A stretch of 64,000 nt of DNA, taken from contig BCGQ01000007.1 of NCBI GenBank assembly GCA_001599355.1, forward strand, positions 376,620 through 440,619, in the 5' to 3' direction. Position 1 is the stretch's first letter, and each line of letters starts with the position of its first letter. Of the stretch, positions 1 through 9,164 are shown in pieces. The position numbers and the translations under genes are program-made. Origin of the DNA: Nakazawaea peltata. Its lineage: Eukaryota; Ascomycota; Pichiomycetes; Alaninales; Pachysolenaceae. The notes below the pieces were generated by a model. That model had not been told where the DNA came from. It saw only the letters and a list, made by a program, of their open reading frames with translations, and ran no database searches.

Positions 1-118
1 TCAACTGATGGCCAAATACTTCTCTGACTTGCTGGCTGAACAAAAAAATGAATCTACGTCTAATACCGAAAATACAAAATCGAAACAATCGCTTTACCCA
101 AAGTTGGTTGTCGCTTAA
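1..118 (+). CDS. 3' end of an unidentified protein-coding gene, cut by the left edge
   Basis: Reading from base 2, 38 codons are open and end in TAA at 116-118. The fragment is hydrophilic, with an aromatic-leucine stretch (AKYFSDL) followed by a Ser/Thr/Asn/Lys-rich tail ending in PKLVVA. The gap to the converging WSC gene is only 67 bases and is AT-rich with TATATATA, which fits a shared 3' region. The fragment is too short and low in complexity to assign a family. That it is coding is inferred from the open frame and spacing. Confidence 0.5.
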   Translation, partial: QLMAKYFSDLLAEQKNESTSNTENTKSKQSLYPKLVVA

Positions 119-185
119 GAACGTTTAATAATTTTACCATATATATACCCCTATATGAATTGTTTTTGATTTATGCTTACATACT

Positions 186-1370
186 TTATTCATTAACTAC
201 TCGTAGCACCCTTCTAGAATAGTCCATATTGTCATTCAAGCTCTTTTTGGAGTCGTTGAGGTTCATGAACATCATGGAACTAGGGTCAAGACGTTGATCT
301 ACCATGACTGGAACTGTATTGTCATTACTGGACTCGTCGGTCAAATCTTTGTAGCCTCCGGAGGTGACCCCGAGACCGGCAAGTCCTACACCGGCGGCAC
401 CACCACCGAGACCGGCAGCAGCAAGCAGCAGTTGATCATGTTCTTCCTTTTCTCTGTTTCTCCGGCGAACACATAACCACCAGATCAATCCCAGTATTAA
501 CAGGAGGATTACCAAGCCTACTACTACGAAAGTACCGGCTACTTTACCCTTAGAAGACCAGAAGGATGACTTGGAATTCGATTTTTTACCCGAGTCCTTG
601 TCATCTGAGGCTGAGCTTGAGTTTGTAGGTTGAGCCTCACTACTTGCAGTCTGGGTTATGGTTGTTGTAGCACCACCTGTGATTGTTTCGATGATAATAG
701 AAACAGAGGCAGAAGTAGTCGTTGCTGAGGACGACTTTGAAGAGAATTTCGAACTTGAGCTTGAATCTGAACTCGAACTTGAGCTCGAACTAGAACTAGA
801 ACTTGAACTGGACGTAGATGTCGTGGTTGGTGTAGTCAATAATGAGCTCAGTTCACCGGTCGTCAGCAGAGTCTCTGACAGTTGGTCATTTGTAGTTGTA
901 GAAGTTGTGTCATCGTCATCATCAGTGGAAGCAGTAGCAGTTTCCTCGGCAGAAGACGCACTCATAGTACCACTGGCCTTGCCGATCAAATAATACAGAT
1001 AATATCCATCGTCTTTGGACCCACAAGAGTCATCAGGATACCCAGGACATGAATCATCACAATCGTCAGTGTCAGTTTCGGAGCTGGAATCAGGCAGATA
1101 GTTGGAACACCAACAGTTATAATCCTGTAAAATCAGGTACAGGTACCCATCACATGAAAGTTCACACAGTCCACTCGACTGGTATTGGTTATAAACAGCA
1201 GACCCATCTGAGCCAGTGTTCTGAGAAGCACAAAGTGAGAGCAGCAGGTCCACTGATGGAACCAGCAGGAGCAAAACTACAAGTCCCTCGAGAACCCCCC
1301 AAGTAGAAGTCTCAATAGCTCCCTTTAGTCTCATATTCACTTCTTTTGAACCCTTCCCGACGAATTTCAT
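186..1370 (-). CDS. WSC-domain cell-wall integrity sensor (Wsc1/Slg1 type)
   Basis: This is a plasma-membrane mechanosensor of the family that signals wall stress through Rom2, Rho1 and Pkc1. Domains in order: a hydrophobic signal sequence (about residues 24-45), a short cysteine-rich WSC domain (about 47-118, eight Cys including CWC), and a Ser/Thr-rich extracellular rod with long Ser runs (about 135-260). A single membrane helix (about 276-299) is followed by a basic stop-transfer RRR. The roughly 95-residue cytoplasmic tail carries DQRLDP and ends in DYSRRVLRV, which resembles the conserved Wsc tail that contacts Rom2. A second ATG at codon 13 (position 1334) would give a more ordinary signal peptide. 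The length of 394 residues is normal for the family. Which WSC paralogue it is cannot be told. Confidence 0.9.
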   Translation of the reverse strand: MKFVGKGSKEVNMRLKGAIETSTWGVLEGLVVLLLLVPSVDLLLSLCASQNTGSDGSAVYNQYQSSGLCELSCDGYLYLILQDYNCWCSNYLPDSSSETDTDDCDDSCPGYPDDSCGSKDDGYYLYYLIGKASGTMSASSAEETATASTDDDDDTTSTTTNDQLSETLLTTGELSSLLTTPTTTSTSSSSSSSSSSSSSSSDSSSSSKFSSKSSSATTTSASVSIIIETITGGATTTITQTASSEAQPTNSSSASDDKDSGKKSNSKSSFWSSKGKVAGTFVVVGLVILLLILGLIWWLCVRRRNREKEEHDQLLLAAAGLGGGAAGVGLAGLGVTSGGYKDLTDESSNDNTVPVMVDQRLDPSSMMFMNLNDSKKSLNDNMDYSRRVLRVVNE

Positions 1371-1675
1371 TCACTATTACCCTCTAATATCTCAAGGGTC
1401 CCTTCGTCTCCGACCTCTTCCAATCTCGGATTTCAAAATTTTCTCATTTTTCTCACTCTGCTCAAAGGTGCTGCGAGCGAAGAATAGTGCAGTTTTAGTG
1501 CGTGAAGCATTTTAGGAGAGACACAATTGGGGGGAGGGAAATGGGGTCTGTCTTTCGGTAGATGTTTTTTAGTTTCTAATTTAGGAATGATTAAAAATAG
1601 GGGCGAGTATAAGGCGGGGGGTAATGATGGGGCAGAGGGGAGGGGGGATATGGTAGGGGCACGATGGTAGGGGGG
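600..1675 (+). other. Serine-run coding repeat and upstream G-run tract of the WSC gene
   Basis: Two simple-sequence blocks flank this gene. At about 743-815 the antisense strand encodes an almost pure serine run written mostly with AGT/AGC/TCG/TCA codons, the mucin-like rod of the WSC protein. Upstream of the start, at 1600-1675, the + strand has at least six runs of four to six G. These are reported separately because both can be misread as genes: the short open frames here on the opposite strand are compositional. Confidence 0.5.
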
Positions 1676-2266
1676 TAATGATATAAAAGATGGAGAATAG
1701 AGTAGATAACAGAGCTAGGATGGATGATTGTGATCGATCAATTCTATTCATTACATAGACCATGACCAAGACCATGACTATATCCTGTAACATAGATAGA
1801 TGTATATTTTATTATAAATACTCATAATTATTTATAGCTATTTACATGTTGATTTAATCTACTACACACATTTATTATTTAAGGAGTTTACTTTTCTGCG
1901 TATTATTTTGACCCGCACGGATCGCATTGTGACCTCACGCACCCATCAGACTATTACAGCAGAATACTAGTTCATTTGTGAGACACTGTAGCAGTATACG
2001 AATGCATCATAGGTGTCAGATTAGAGTCTCAGATAACGGGGCTTAAAATATGAGATTGGCAAGTATAGGCGGTTTTATAGTATGGACACTAGTGTAGTAG
2101 TGCAGTAGTGTAGTAGTATACTAATTGCCTTCATTATCGATCTATAGCTTACACTAATCCTACAATCATCTAATCGTTAACTTCATCAATTCTATATACA
2201 AATATTCTTTAATCGTGGTTTGGTGTTGAGATCTATCTCCATAAAACACTGACTCCCTTATGATAT
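1371..2266. other. Gene-free interval, WSC promoter and USB1 3' region
   Basis: About 900 bases with no credible gene. The part next to 1370 is the WSC promoter. It holds the G-run tract at 1600-1675 and a short TAGTG/TAGTAG-rich simple repeat at about 2090-2122. A 70-codon open frame on the minus strand (1581-1793) is the C-rich complement of the G tract and is not supported. Confidence 0.6.
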
Positions 2267-2959
2267 CTAATCTCGTTTCCTAAGTGATACTATCTCAACT
2301 CCTCTACTCACACAAAGAGAATCCACAAATAAATGACTGAGGTTTGTAGGACACTTATCTTCAATTGCAATTGTGTTACGTACTCGTTTTATCGAACAAT
2401 GCAAACTTGATTCAGGGTAAGGTTTGGAGTTGGGGGACAACTCCAGAATCAATTCATTCACACGAGAAAGGATTTCACCAAGTTCAACTTTGCTCAGCTG
2501 TTTAGGAATAGCCAGTACAAATTGAACATCAGGACTCCCACCTGGAAATGCTTGAAGATCCTTCTCAAATTCTAACTCTTCAGGAATCCCATGAATGTCT
2601 ATATATTTCTGTAGTGATGCTGATATTTGGTCTACTACTTGCCAATTCTGAACATTGAAGTTGAAAGATAGAGAAATATGGAGAGTTCTGTCGTCGCCAT
2701 CAGTTAAATCATCATCTAAAGGGGATCTCATCACCTTTCTATTGTTTGAGTCCTTGTAATAAAGTCTTAAAAATATAAAACTAGATACTTCTTTTGATTT
2801 GTTGGTCTTGGAAGTTGAGGAAATTCCCTTTCTGGCATGTGCAAAACGATCCAATACAGATTGAGATACAGGCGGTAACAGTGCCAGAGCCTTGGAATTT
2901 ACAGTTTGAAAGGTCTCATCCTCGTCATCAGAGGAGCTATACTCACGTAGCGCGAACAT
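2267..2959 (-). CDS. USB1: U6 snRNA 3'-end phosphodiesterase Usb1/Mpn1
   Basis: A 2H-type RNA exonuclease that trims the oligo(U) tail of U6 snRNA and leaves a modified terminal phosphate, protecting U6 for spliceosome use in the nucleus. The two catalytic H-x-S motifs are present and well spaced: HIS at about residues 94-96 (in LHISLS) and HCS at 187-189 (in LHCSI). The N-terminus MFALREYSSSDDED resembles the short acidic-serine start of other Usb1 proteins. The open frame extends to 2998 without another ATG, so the ATG at 2959 was chosen (230 residues). The next gene upstream on this strand appears to stop only 50 bases away. Assignment rests on the paired motifs and length. Confidence 0.85.
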   Translation of the reverse strand: MFALREYSSSDDEDETFQTVNSKALALLPPVSQSVLDRFAHARKGISSTSKTNKSKEVSSFIFLRLYYKDSNNRKVMRSPLDDDLTDGDDRTLHISLSFNFNVQNWQVVDQISASLQKYIDIHGIPEELEFEKDLQAFPGGSPDVQFVLAIPKQLSKVELGEILSRVNELILELSPNSKPYPESSLHCSIKRVRNTIAIEDKCPTNLSHLFVDSLCVSRGVEIVSLRKRD

Positions 2960-3008
2960 GTACCGTGAAATTCTTCTATTACTTCCTCTGAGACACACGA
3001 AGGTCTAA

Positions 3009-3148
3009 TTACTGCATCACTTCGTTCAGCTCTTGAACTTGGACTCCAACCTTGTTGATTCTGTGCCCTGTCAAAGAGATCTCTTCAGTGGAGATGCTCT
3101 TCATAATCTGCTCTTTGAATTTAGTAATTAATACACGACTAAGTATAC
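3009..3148 (-). CDS. Possible terminal exon of a small spliced gene, function unknown
   Basis: The last 46 codons (about ILSRVLITKFKEQ to NELNEVMQ, stop at 3009-3011) are open, rich in charged and aliphatic residues, and look protein-like. There is no ATG near the beginning, but the frame is preceded exactly by a pyrimidine-rich acceptor ending TTCTAG, with a CTAAC branch-point-like sequence about 40 bases before it. A candidate upstream exon ends near 3241-3245, but its donor is not canonical, so the gene model is incomplete. It would be transcribed divergently from LIA1 and would share that promoter. I do not recognise the family. It may be a real gene of 60-80 residues or a chance open frame. 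Confidence 0.3.
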
Positions 3149-3440
3149 CTAGAAGTAAGGAAATCAGGAATTAAGAAGATATCGGCGTTAGAGAATATCC
3201 GAAACGGTAGAAGGATAGGCGCCTAGGAGATGAGCAGATAACCTTCCAGGTACAGATTAGTAAACAGAGGCAGGGCTGGAATAGTTGACGGGGAAGAGGG
3301 AACAAGAATAGAAAATACAATTAATACTAGTACGGGCACCTCCTTCACACGATCATGATTTAAGAACTGAATCGTCTTAGAATGAACACATTCAATTCTC
3401 AGTCAATACCCCCATACCATCGACCATAACCCTTAAACTC

Positions 3441-3594
3441 CTCATCTGTCCCCTCATACTTTCCGATGAGCAAAATCTACTGCAAACGTTCCCTCGGCCA
3501 GAAACAGAATTTTTTTTTCAGCTCTGAAAAATTTTTTCTTTATCAGATGGGCTCTTTTTTTGTGGACTGACAGGGTGACACTGACACTATAAAG
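3441..3594 (+). promoter_or_regulatory. LIA1 promoter: PAC and RRPE motifs plus TATA box
   Basis: Upstream of the LIA1 start lie CCGATGAGC at 3463-3471 and CTCATC at 3441-3446 (PAC core GATGAG on either strand), TGAAAAATTTTTTC at 3525-3538 (RRPE), and TATAAAG at 3588-3594, 62 bases before the ATG. PAC plus RRPE is the known promoter signature of ribosome-biogenesis and translation genes in yeasts. Its use here is inferred. Confidence 0.5.
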
Positions 3595-3655
3595 GGGCTA
3601 AAAAGTTCTTGAAATAGATCATTAAACTTTAGAGTTTGAGAAAATTATATACCAG

Positions 3656-4621
3656 ATGGCAGACTCATTTGATCAAGACTCCAACTTGGAGCAATTAAGA
3701 GACGTTTTATGTAATAAGAGTGGAGATGTTGCTTTACTGATCCGTTTCCGTGCTTTATTTTTCTTGAAGAGTATTGGATCCGAGTTTGAAAGTAACCTGG
3801 AGAAACTGAATACCCTGATTAAGTACATTGCTGAGTGTTTCCGTGATGACTCTGAGTTATTGAAGCACGAGGTGCTGTATGTTTTGGGTCAAAGTAAGAA
3901 TATGACTGCTCTGCCAGTTCTTAGAGAGGTCCTCAAAGACAACCAACAACAAGTCATGGTTCGTCATGAGCTGCTGGAACTGTTGGGTCTGTTAAACGAT
4001 AAGGATTCTTTGGATTTATTGGTAGATTATTTCAAGAATGATCCGTCTGAAGAGATTAGACAAACTTGTGAGTTGCTGATCGAGCGTATCAAATGGGCTA
4101 ACTCTAACTTATCCAAGGAGGAAATTTTGACCAAGAGTCTTTACGAAAGTATCGACCCAGCTCCTCCTATGGCTGAAGAACAAGAAAATGAAGGTGCCAC
4201 CACTGCTAAGGTTGCTCGTCTCCAACAGATCTTAAACGACCAAGAAAAGCCTTTGTTCGAACGTTACAGACTGATGTTCCGTTTGAGAGATATTGGAACC
4301 GATGAGCTGGCCCTTCTGTTGCTGACTGGTTTCCTGGATAAGAGTGCCCTTTTCAAGCATGAAATTGCTTATGTTTTCGGTCAGTTATGTAACCCTGTCA
4401 CTGTTCCTCTGTTGATTGAGGTCTTGAAGGACACTCGTGAACTGGGTATGGTACGTCACGAGCTGCTGGAGCTGTTGGGATCTATTCTGACCGACGAGGT
4501 CCTTCCGGTTTTGCAAAGCTTCCTTAACGATGAGGAAGATGTCGTCAGAGACTCGGCTATTGTTGCCTTGGACATGTACGAATACGAAAACTCTAATGAG
4601 GTCGAGTATGCTACCGTATAA
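3656..4621 (+). CDS. LIA1: Deoxyhypusine hydroxylase
   Basis: A diiron HEAT-repeat enzyme that hydroxylates deoxyhypusine on eIF5A, the last step of hypusine formation, in the cytosol. All four metal-binding His-Glu pairs are visible at residues 71-72, 104-105, 235-236 and 268-269, in two symmetric HEAT halves separated by an acidic linker (about 165-185). The length of 321 residues is normal. In the standard code the repeats read RHELLELLG; with CTG as alanine they become the family consensus RHEAAEALG. KHEV-CTG-YVLGQ likewise becomes KHEVAYVLGQ, which makes this gene the clearest code marker in the window. It converges on RPA12 with a 106-base gap. Confidence 0.97.
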   Translation: MADSFDQDSNLEQLRDVLCNKSGDVALLIRFRALFFLKSIGSEFESNLEKLNTLIKYIAECFRDDSELLKHEVLYVLGQSKNMTALPVLREVLKDNQQQVMVRHELLELLGLLNDKDSLDLLVDYFKNDPSEEIRQTCELLIERIKWANSNLSKEEILTKSLYESIDPAPPMAEEQENEGATTAKVARLQQILNDQEKPLFERYRLMFRLRDIGTDELALLLLTGFLDKSALFKHEIAYVFGQLCNPVTVPLLIEVLKDTRELGMVRHELLELLGSILTDEVLPVLQSFLNDEEDVVRDSAIVALDMYEYENSNEVEYATV

Positions 4622-4727
4622 AAAATATAAAAAATAAGTTCATACATTATCTAAATATAAGGTTTTAGTTTCTTTTATAAACTTGTGGGCAGCTGATGTA
4701 GCTACTATATGACACTTTAAGAACTCC

Positions 4728-5102
4728 TCAATTATTCGTTCTATATTTATATTGACACTTTGTACATGTGTAGAATACAGTAGCACCTTCATCAGCACTT
4801 CTTAATTGCAAGGTATGATACGACATTTCTTCGTTACCACATTGAGGACATTTCTCTTTAATTGTAGCACCTTCACCCAAGTCATCCTTTGTGATCTTAG
4901 TCTTGACAACACTTCTATTACTTCTCAATACACTTGGGAACAGATCCTCCGATGTCTGTGTCACCACCTTTAAATCGGTGAACTGTGAGCTTTTGTAGGT
5001 CTTAGAACAAAGTGGACACTCCAAATGTGATACACCCAGAGTCACTGAGGGAAGCAAAGTTCCACATCCCGTGCAAAATATTAACGAACCAGCTACTGAC
5101 AT
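4728..5102 (-). CDS. RPA12: RNA polymerase I subunit A12.2
   Basis: A small nucleolar Pol I subunit needed for RNA cleavage and termination on rDNA. It has two zinc ribbons: N-terminal C10/C13/C29/C32 and C-terminal C85/C88/C113/C116. The second contains the TFIIS-like acidic hairpin LRSADEG (about 100-106), whose Asp-Glu pair reaches the active site. The length of 124 residues matches the family (about 125). The start is supported by the immediate zinc ribbon and by the PAC/RRPE promoter 43-61 bases upstream. Confidence 0.96.
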   Translation of the reverse strand: MSVAGSLIFCTGCGTLLPSVTLGVSHLECPLCSKTYKSSQFTDLKVVTQTSEDLFPSVLRSNRSVVKTKITKDDLGEGATIKEKCPQCGNEEMSYHTLQLRSADEGATVFYTCTKCQYKYRTNN

Positions 5103-5144
5103 ATTTCTCCTTTTGAATGTTCCCGATTATCTCAAATATTCGAT

Positions 5145-5163
5145 CTCATCTTGAAATTTTTTC
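5145..5163 (-). promoter_or_regulatory. RPA12 promoter: adjacent PAC and RRPE elements
   Basis: Read on the minus strand, the block is GAAAAAATTTC followed two bases later by GATGAGATCG, ending 43 bases before the RPA12 ATG. This is the classical RRPE-PAC pair of ribosome-biogenesis promoters (known in Saccharomyces, where Stb3 and Dot6/Tod6 bind them). A second A/T block lies at 5171-5184. Confidence 0.6.
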
Positions 5164-5305
5164 TACTTAAATAAAAAAAATTTTAATTCTCATGCTTGAG
5201 CTAAAAATTAAAGTTTGTCACTACAATGCAGTGACTAGATAAATATGTAAAATTTGTGACACTACGACTACATCTCACTAAATATAAACTTCTATATTCC
5301 TATTC

Positions 5306-6991
5306 CTAATATTCATCCTTACCACTAATGATGACATCATTAATCTTAAGAATCATTCTTGTCAACTGGGTAGCCAACAATAATTGTTGCTTCTTACCAA
5401 TTAATGGATCAATGACAAACAATTCCTTCATGTCATTATTATTATTACCCAAACAATCGACACCAAGCAGAGAATTCTTCTCGAGCAATTGAGACAGCTT
5501 CAAGTTGGTCAAAGTCTCAATAGAGTTAAGACCCGAGTTCTCCAGTAACAGCATAGGTATCACGTCTAACAGCAGCAGGAAACTACGGAACAGGTATTGG
5601 TTAATTCCACGTTGCTTGTCCAGCAGTTCAGCAACGGCAAGAGAACAAGAAATCTCCAGAGCTCCACCTCCGTAAACAACTCTATTGTCCTTGATCAAGT
5701 TTCTGACGACACAAAGAGAATCATGTAACAGTCTAACGGATTCGTCGACAATCATCTTATTAGAACCACGTAAGAACAGAGTGACAGTCTTCAAATTATC
5801 ACAATCTTCAACAACCAACATCTTTTCACGAGTAGTACCAAAAGATAATTCTCTAACTACACCCAGATGACCTAATTTTGACAGGTTCAAATCTTCAAAT
5901 CTTGGAACAATCTTACCGTTAGTCAGAATCAGTAACAATTCCAATTCTGGTCCACCAACCCAACGTACAGCCGGTAATTCGTTAGTCAACAATAAATGGT
6001 TCAGTTCATCATCGAAACCCCATTGACAAATAACCAAATTAGCTCCACTCAGTTTCACCTTGTCGATCATTTCTTTGAATTTATCTTGTTCGTAAGTTTG
6101 AAGTTTCTCAAATTCTTCAACTGTGGAGATATCCAATTTATGCTTTGTCTTTGGTTTTGGAGGTTCAAATGGACAAGTCAATATCAGTAATTTGGCATCT
6201 TCAATTTTCTTTGGCATTTGAGGATGAGAGAAATCTTTATCAATGATGACACCTTTAATCAATTTCGAGTCTTCTAACAGACCACCAACTTTACCTTCGA
6301 TCTTAATCAATTCAAAATCGACATCTTTTCTTTCCAAATCAGCCACAGAAAGAACACTTTCAACTGCCATAGTAGCAAATTTATCATGACATTTACTTAC
6401 AATTTTGGAACCCAATGAAGTTTTCAGCAGCTTGAACAAATTACTAGAAGGATCCAAATTGGCACTCAAATCTTCAAAATTAATCTCAAATTCATCTGCA
6501 ATATTATCCAAATTAGCAACTGCAATTTTACACAGCTCATCAAATCCATTGGCAACCTTAATAGGATGAATTCCCTTTTCGATCAACTCGAACAGTTGAT
6601 CCAACAAGGCACCAGCAAGAACAACAACACCAGTTGTTCCATCTCCAATCTCATCATCTTGACTCTTACTCAATTCAACCAATAATTTGGCAATCTCATT
6701 GGATAATTGCATAGAACCTAAGATAGTAGCTCCATCATTGGTAATACTGATGTCACCATCTTGAGAAATCAAGATCTTATCCAAACCACGAGGACCTAAA
6801 GATGTCTTAAGAATTGTCAGAACTTGTCTCAGCAGTAAAATATGTTGCTTTACCAGCTCGATTCCATGAGATCTTTGCTTCTTTCCTTGATCTTTAACAA
6901 TGATAAAAGGTCTACCCATTTCATCTTGGGCTACGATCAGATTAGACATATCTGGCATTGGCACCATGCCGCCATTTCCTGGATGAGCCAT
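5306..6991 (-). CDS. CCT5: Chaperonin TRiC/CCT subunit epsilon
   Basis: One of eight subunits of the cytosolic ATP-dependent chaperonin that folds actin and tubulin. The group II chaperonin signatures are present: LGPRGLDK (about 65-72), TNDGATIL (84-91), the GDGTT nucleotide/Mg motif (116-120) and VVYGGGALE late in the protein. The start [12 protein letters not shown] is the epsilon-specific N-terminus. The length of 561 residues is normal. Several CTG codons fall at family alanines (residues 46, 53, 54 and 58, giving EAVK and LAARQVA). Upstream is a divergent promoter shared with a small gene at 8008. Confidence 0.96.
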   Translation of the reverse strand: MAHPGNGGMVPMPDMSNLIVAQDEMGRPFIIVKDQGKKQRSHGIELVKQHILLLRQVLTILKTSLGPRGLDKILISQDGDISITNDGATILGSMQLSNEIAKLLVELSKSQDDEIGDGTTGVVVLAGALLDQLFELIEKGIHPIKVANGFDELCKIAVANLDNIADEFEINFEDLSANLDPSSNLFKLLKTSLGSKIVSKCHDKFATMAVESVLSVADLERKDVDFELIKIEGKVGGLLEDSKLIKGVIIDKDFSHPQMPKKIEDAKLLILTCPFEPPKPKTKHKLDISTVEEFEKLQTYEQDKFKEMIDKVKLSGANLVICQWGFDDELNHLLLTNELPAVRWVGGPELELLLILTNGKIVPRFEDLNLSKLGHLGVVRELSFGTTREKMLVVEDCDNLKTVTLFLRGSNKMIVDESVRLLHDSLCVVRNLIKDNRVVYGGGALEISCSLAVAELLDKQRGINQYLFRSFLLLLDVIPMLLLENSGLNSIETLTNLKLSQLLEKNSLLGVDCLGNNNNDMKELFVIDPLIGKKQQLLLATQLTRMILKINDVIISGKDEY

Positions 6992-8007
6992 TTTATCGAT
7001 TTATCGGTTGGAATCCAAATTGCAACTATCCTCTTTGAATCGAATCGCCTCCCTCTCTTCAAAGTGACACTCGCGAGATTTGGCGAAAATTTTTTTGTTC
7101 GACGGGTTTTTGGGGGAGTACACGACCATGAGGTAACGCGTAGTCGTGTGAGAAATATCAATAGTCCAAAAAAGGATTTTGGTAAGCGTGGGATAGATAA
7201 GATGGGTGATGTCGGTGGGATGTGGGATAAATTAGTGGGATAAGGTGGGTGATACGAAATCTTGGCTGACCCGGGGAATTATTCAATCGAGAAGGAAGTT
7301 TGATATGAAGACATCAAAAGTTATTTTGCGGGGTTTTTATTTATTGCATATTTAGTCAAAATCTACTCTTAGGTGTATTGATGATATGTGGGGAGGGGTC
7401 TAAAGAGTGGGTTTTCTATGTACAATTTAATGCAACAGAGACCCACTAGTTGAGAATCCCCACATTATTAATGCATCTCTACATGATATCCCACCCAGAT
7501 ACCCGCTGTTCATAATCTAAGGGTCTCAAGCTGCTTCAAAAATCCCCTAAAAGGCTCTCCTATTTTCTGCTGCCTGGTCCACTTCACGCTTACAAAAAAT
7601 AGCCCACACTTAGTAACCCTTGGCTCCTACTCGATGTTCTCGCCTCACACTTTGTGCGCGATGCTTTGTAATCCACATAGTATTTATTCGTATATTGCTA
7701 CATTTCCACACAAAAAACCCTTTTCTTTCGCTCCAGAACTCGATTTTCTCTGTCATCATCATTACATCATAAAATTTCTTAGGCTGTCCCTTGTCTTTTC
7801 TTTTCCTTATTGTAAGCGGGACAGATTCCAGAGCACCGACCCACTTTGACTAAACTTATGTAGGCTATTTTCAGATCTAGATATAAATATAAATTGAATT
7901 CCCTCGAGTATCTCGATGTACTTGGTTTGAATATTATACATAGATTTACAAATCTAGATAGTCATAGAACAGACTTTGTATTCATACTATAATAATATAT
8001 ATTAAAG
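6992..8007. other. Divergent intergenic region between CCT5 and the small PY-motif gene
   Basis: About 1 kb. Near the CCT5 start it has an A/T block (GCGAAAATTTTTTTG, about 7081-7098). Near the right gene it has TATAAATA at about 7880 and an A/T-rich leader. Open frames here (6842-7243, 7634-7849) have no family features and are treated as chance. Confidence 0.5.
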
Positions 8008-8271
8008 ATGGGAATCGTTGAATTTATTGCCAATAAGGTCACAAGCGTTAGCTCTGATGAGTTCATGTCTGCTCCACCACCATATGCCCAATACACTGGA
8101 AATGGAGGTTACTTCGATAACAACGGTTTGAGAAAACCCCAACCACATTCTGCCTCTTACAAAGGAAATGGGGGTTACTTCCACAGAAACTACACAAGCA
8201 CAGAGCATCAAACAAGGCCCCACGCTATCAACTATCACCTCCCTAAATATGAAGAAGTGCTGAGATTATGA
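8008..8271 (+). CDS. Small Tyr/Gly/Asn-rich protein with PY motifs, function unknown
   Basis: An 87-residue, soluble-looking protein with no signal peptide or membrane segment. It has an internal duplication: Y-x-GNGGYF occurs at about residues 29-36 and 51-57 with similar surroundings. APPPYAQ (about residues 22-28) is a PPxY motif and LPKYEEV near the C-terminus is an L-P-x-Y motif; both types bind WW domains of Rsp5/Nedd4 ligases (known), so it may be an Rsp5 adaptor or substrate (inferred). A TATA-like sequence and a clean A-rich leader precede the ATG. An antisense frame of similar length exists, but it lacks a promoter of its own and repeats. I do not recognise a named family. Confidence 0.6.
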   Translation: MGIVEFIANKVTSVSSDEFMSAPPPYAQYTGNGGYFDNNGLRKPQPHSASYKGNGGYFHRNYTSTEHQTRPHAINYHLPKYEEVLRL

Positions 8272-9164
8272 TTCATTTACAGCCCCACTTAATTCCTTCA
8301 TTGCACAAATTATCTGGATTCAATGAAATCCTACTTAATTACATATCCCACCTTATCTTGGTTTTGCATTTTTCATTAATAGACGCTTGATTTTACGTTT
8401 GACTGGTCATTTTTGTAGTGAGGAGACCCCTCGGGGAATTCTTCTTAGTAGGGAAAAAATAGCCTATAAATGTAGTAAAGATGTGCCGAGCTTAATTTGC
8501 TATGACAGCAAGGTTGGGGAGCTAGTTGGAAACTCTTCGAAACTTTTGAATCTTACCAAACCATGCTACCCAACTTCATGATCCATACCATATAAGCTCG
8601 AATATTCTCCCTCTGAACTATACCATCTGCATGATAACTTAAGGGGCAGGTACAGCAACACGGAAAAATTTTTCCGGTAACAGGGGCATAAAAGGAACAA
8701 TTGTAAAAAGAAAAGAATCGGATTTGCAATAGTTAAAGAACAAACGGGTGTAAATTCGGTCTGACGTAATTTTGCTTGAATGTGTCTCTTCGAGGTGCAA
8801 ATATATCCATTTCAATGTTTTTTATGTCCCTCTTTACGAATTCATTAGTATTAGACCCGAGTTTGCCCTATAGAGTAAAAGTGATGTATTCCCGGGAGGC
8901 GAAGCCTCAGAATTGAATTCCGTTCTTCCTTTAATTTAGTCGAAATGACCTTAACATAGTACTCTTCATCCTATCCTGCTGGCCTCCATCAATAAACCAC
9001 CCCCTACTTATCCATCTCACGGATTATTCTAATGTCGTGCATATTCACCCAAAATCCAAATCCGGTAAACTACTACATTCTCCTCATCTTTTTTAAGCTC
9101 GAAGGCGATTTCTATCGAGGTCATCAGATGTCAAAAGGTAGCGGAAGAAGTTAATAACTGTCCG
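8272..9164. other. Gene-free interval upstream of ADD66, with a CGG-A5T5-CCG palindrome
   Basis: About 890 bases with no convincing gene. At 8661-8676 there is a perfect 16-bp palindrome, CGG followed by five A, five T and CCG. That is the CGG-N10-CCG architecture used by some Zn2Cys6 regulators such as Put3. Its use is unproven. A 64-codon frame at 8387-8581 is not supported. Confidence 0.45.

Noticed and set aside
658-993. 111-codon + strand frame with Glu-Leu repeats
   Set aside because: It is the antisense of the Ser-run rod of the WSC protein.
6842-7243. 133-codon + strand frame across the CCT5 start
   Set aside because: Half of it is antisense to the strongly conserved CCT5 N-terminus and the rest shows no protein features.
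8002-8238. 78-codon minus-strand frame opposite the PY-motif gene
   Set aside because: No motif or promoter; the + strand frame has a TATA-like box, duplication and binding motifs.
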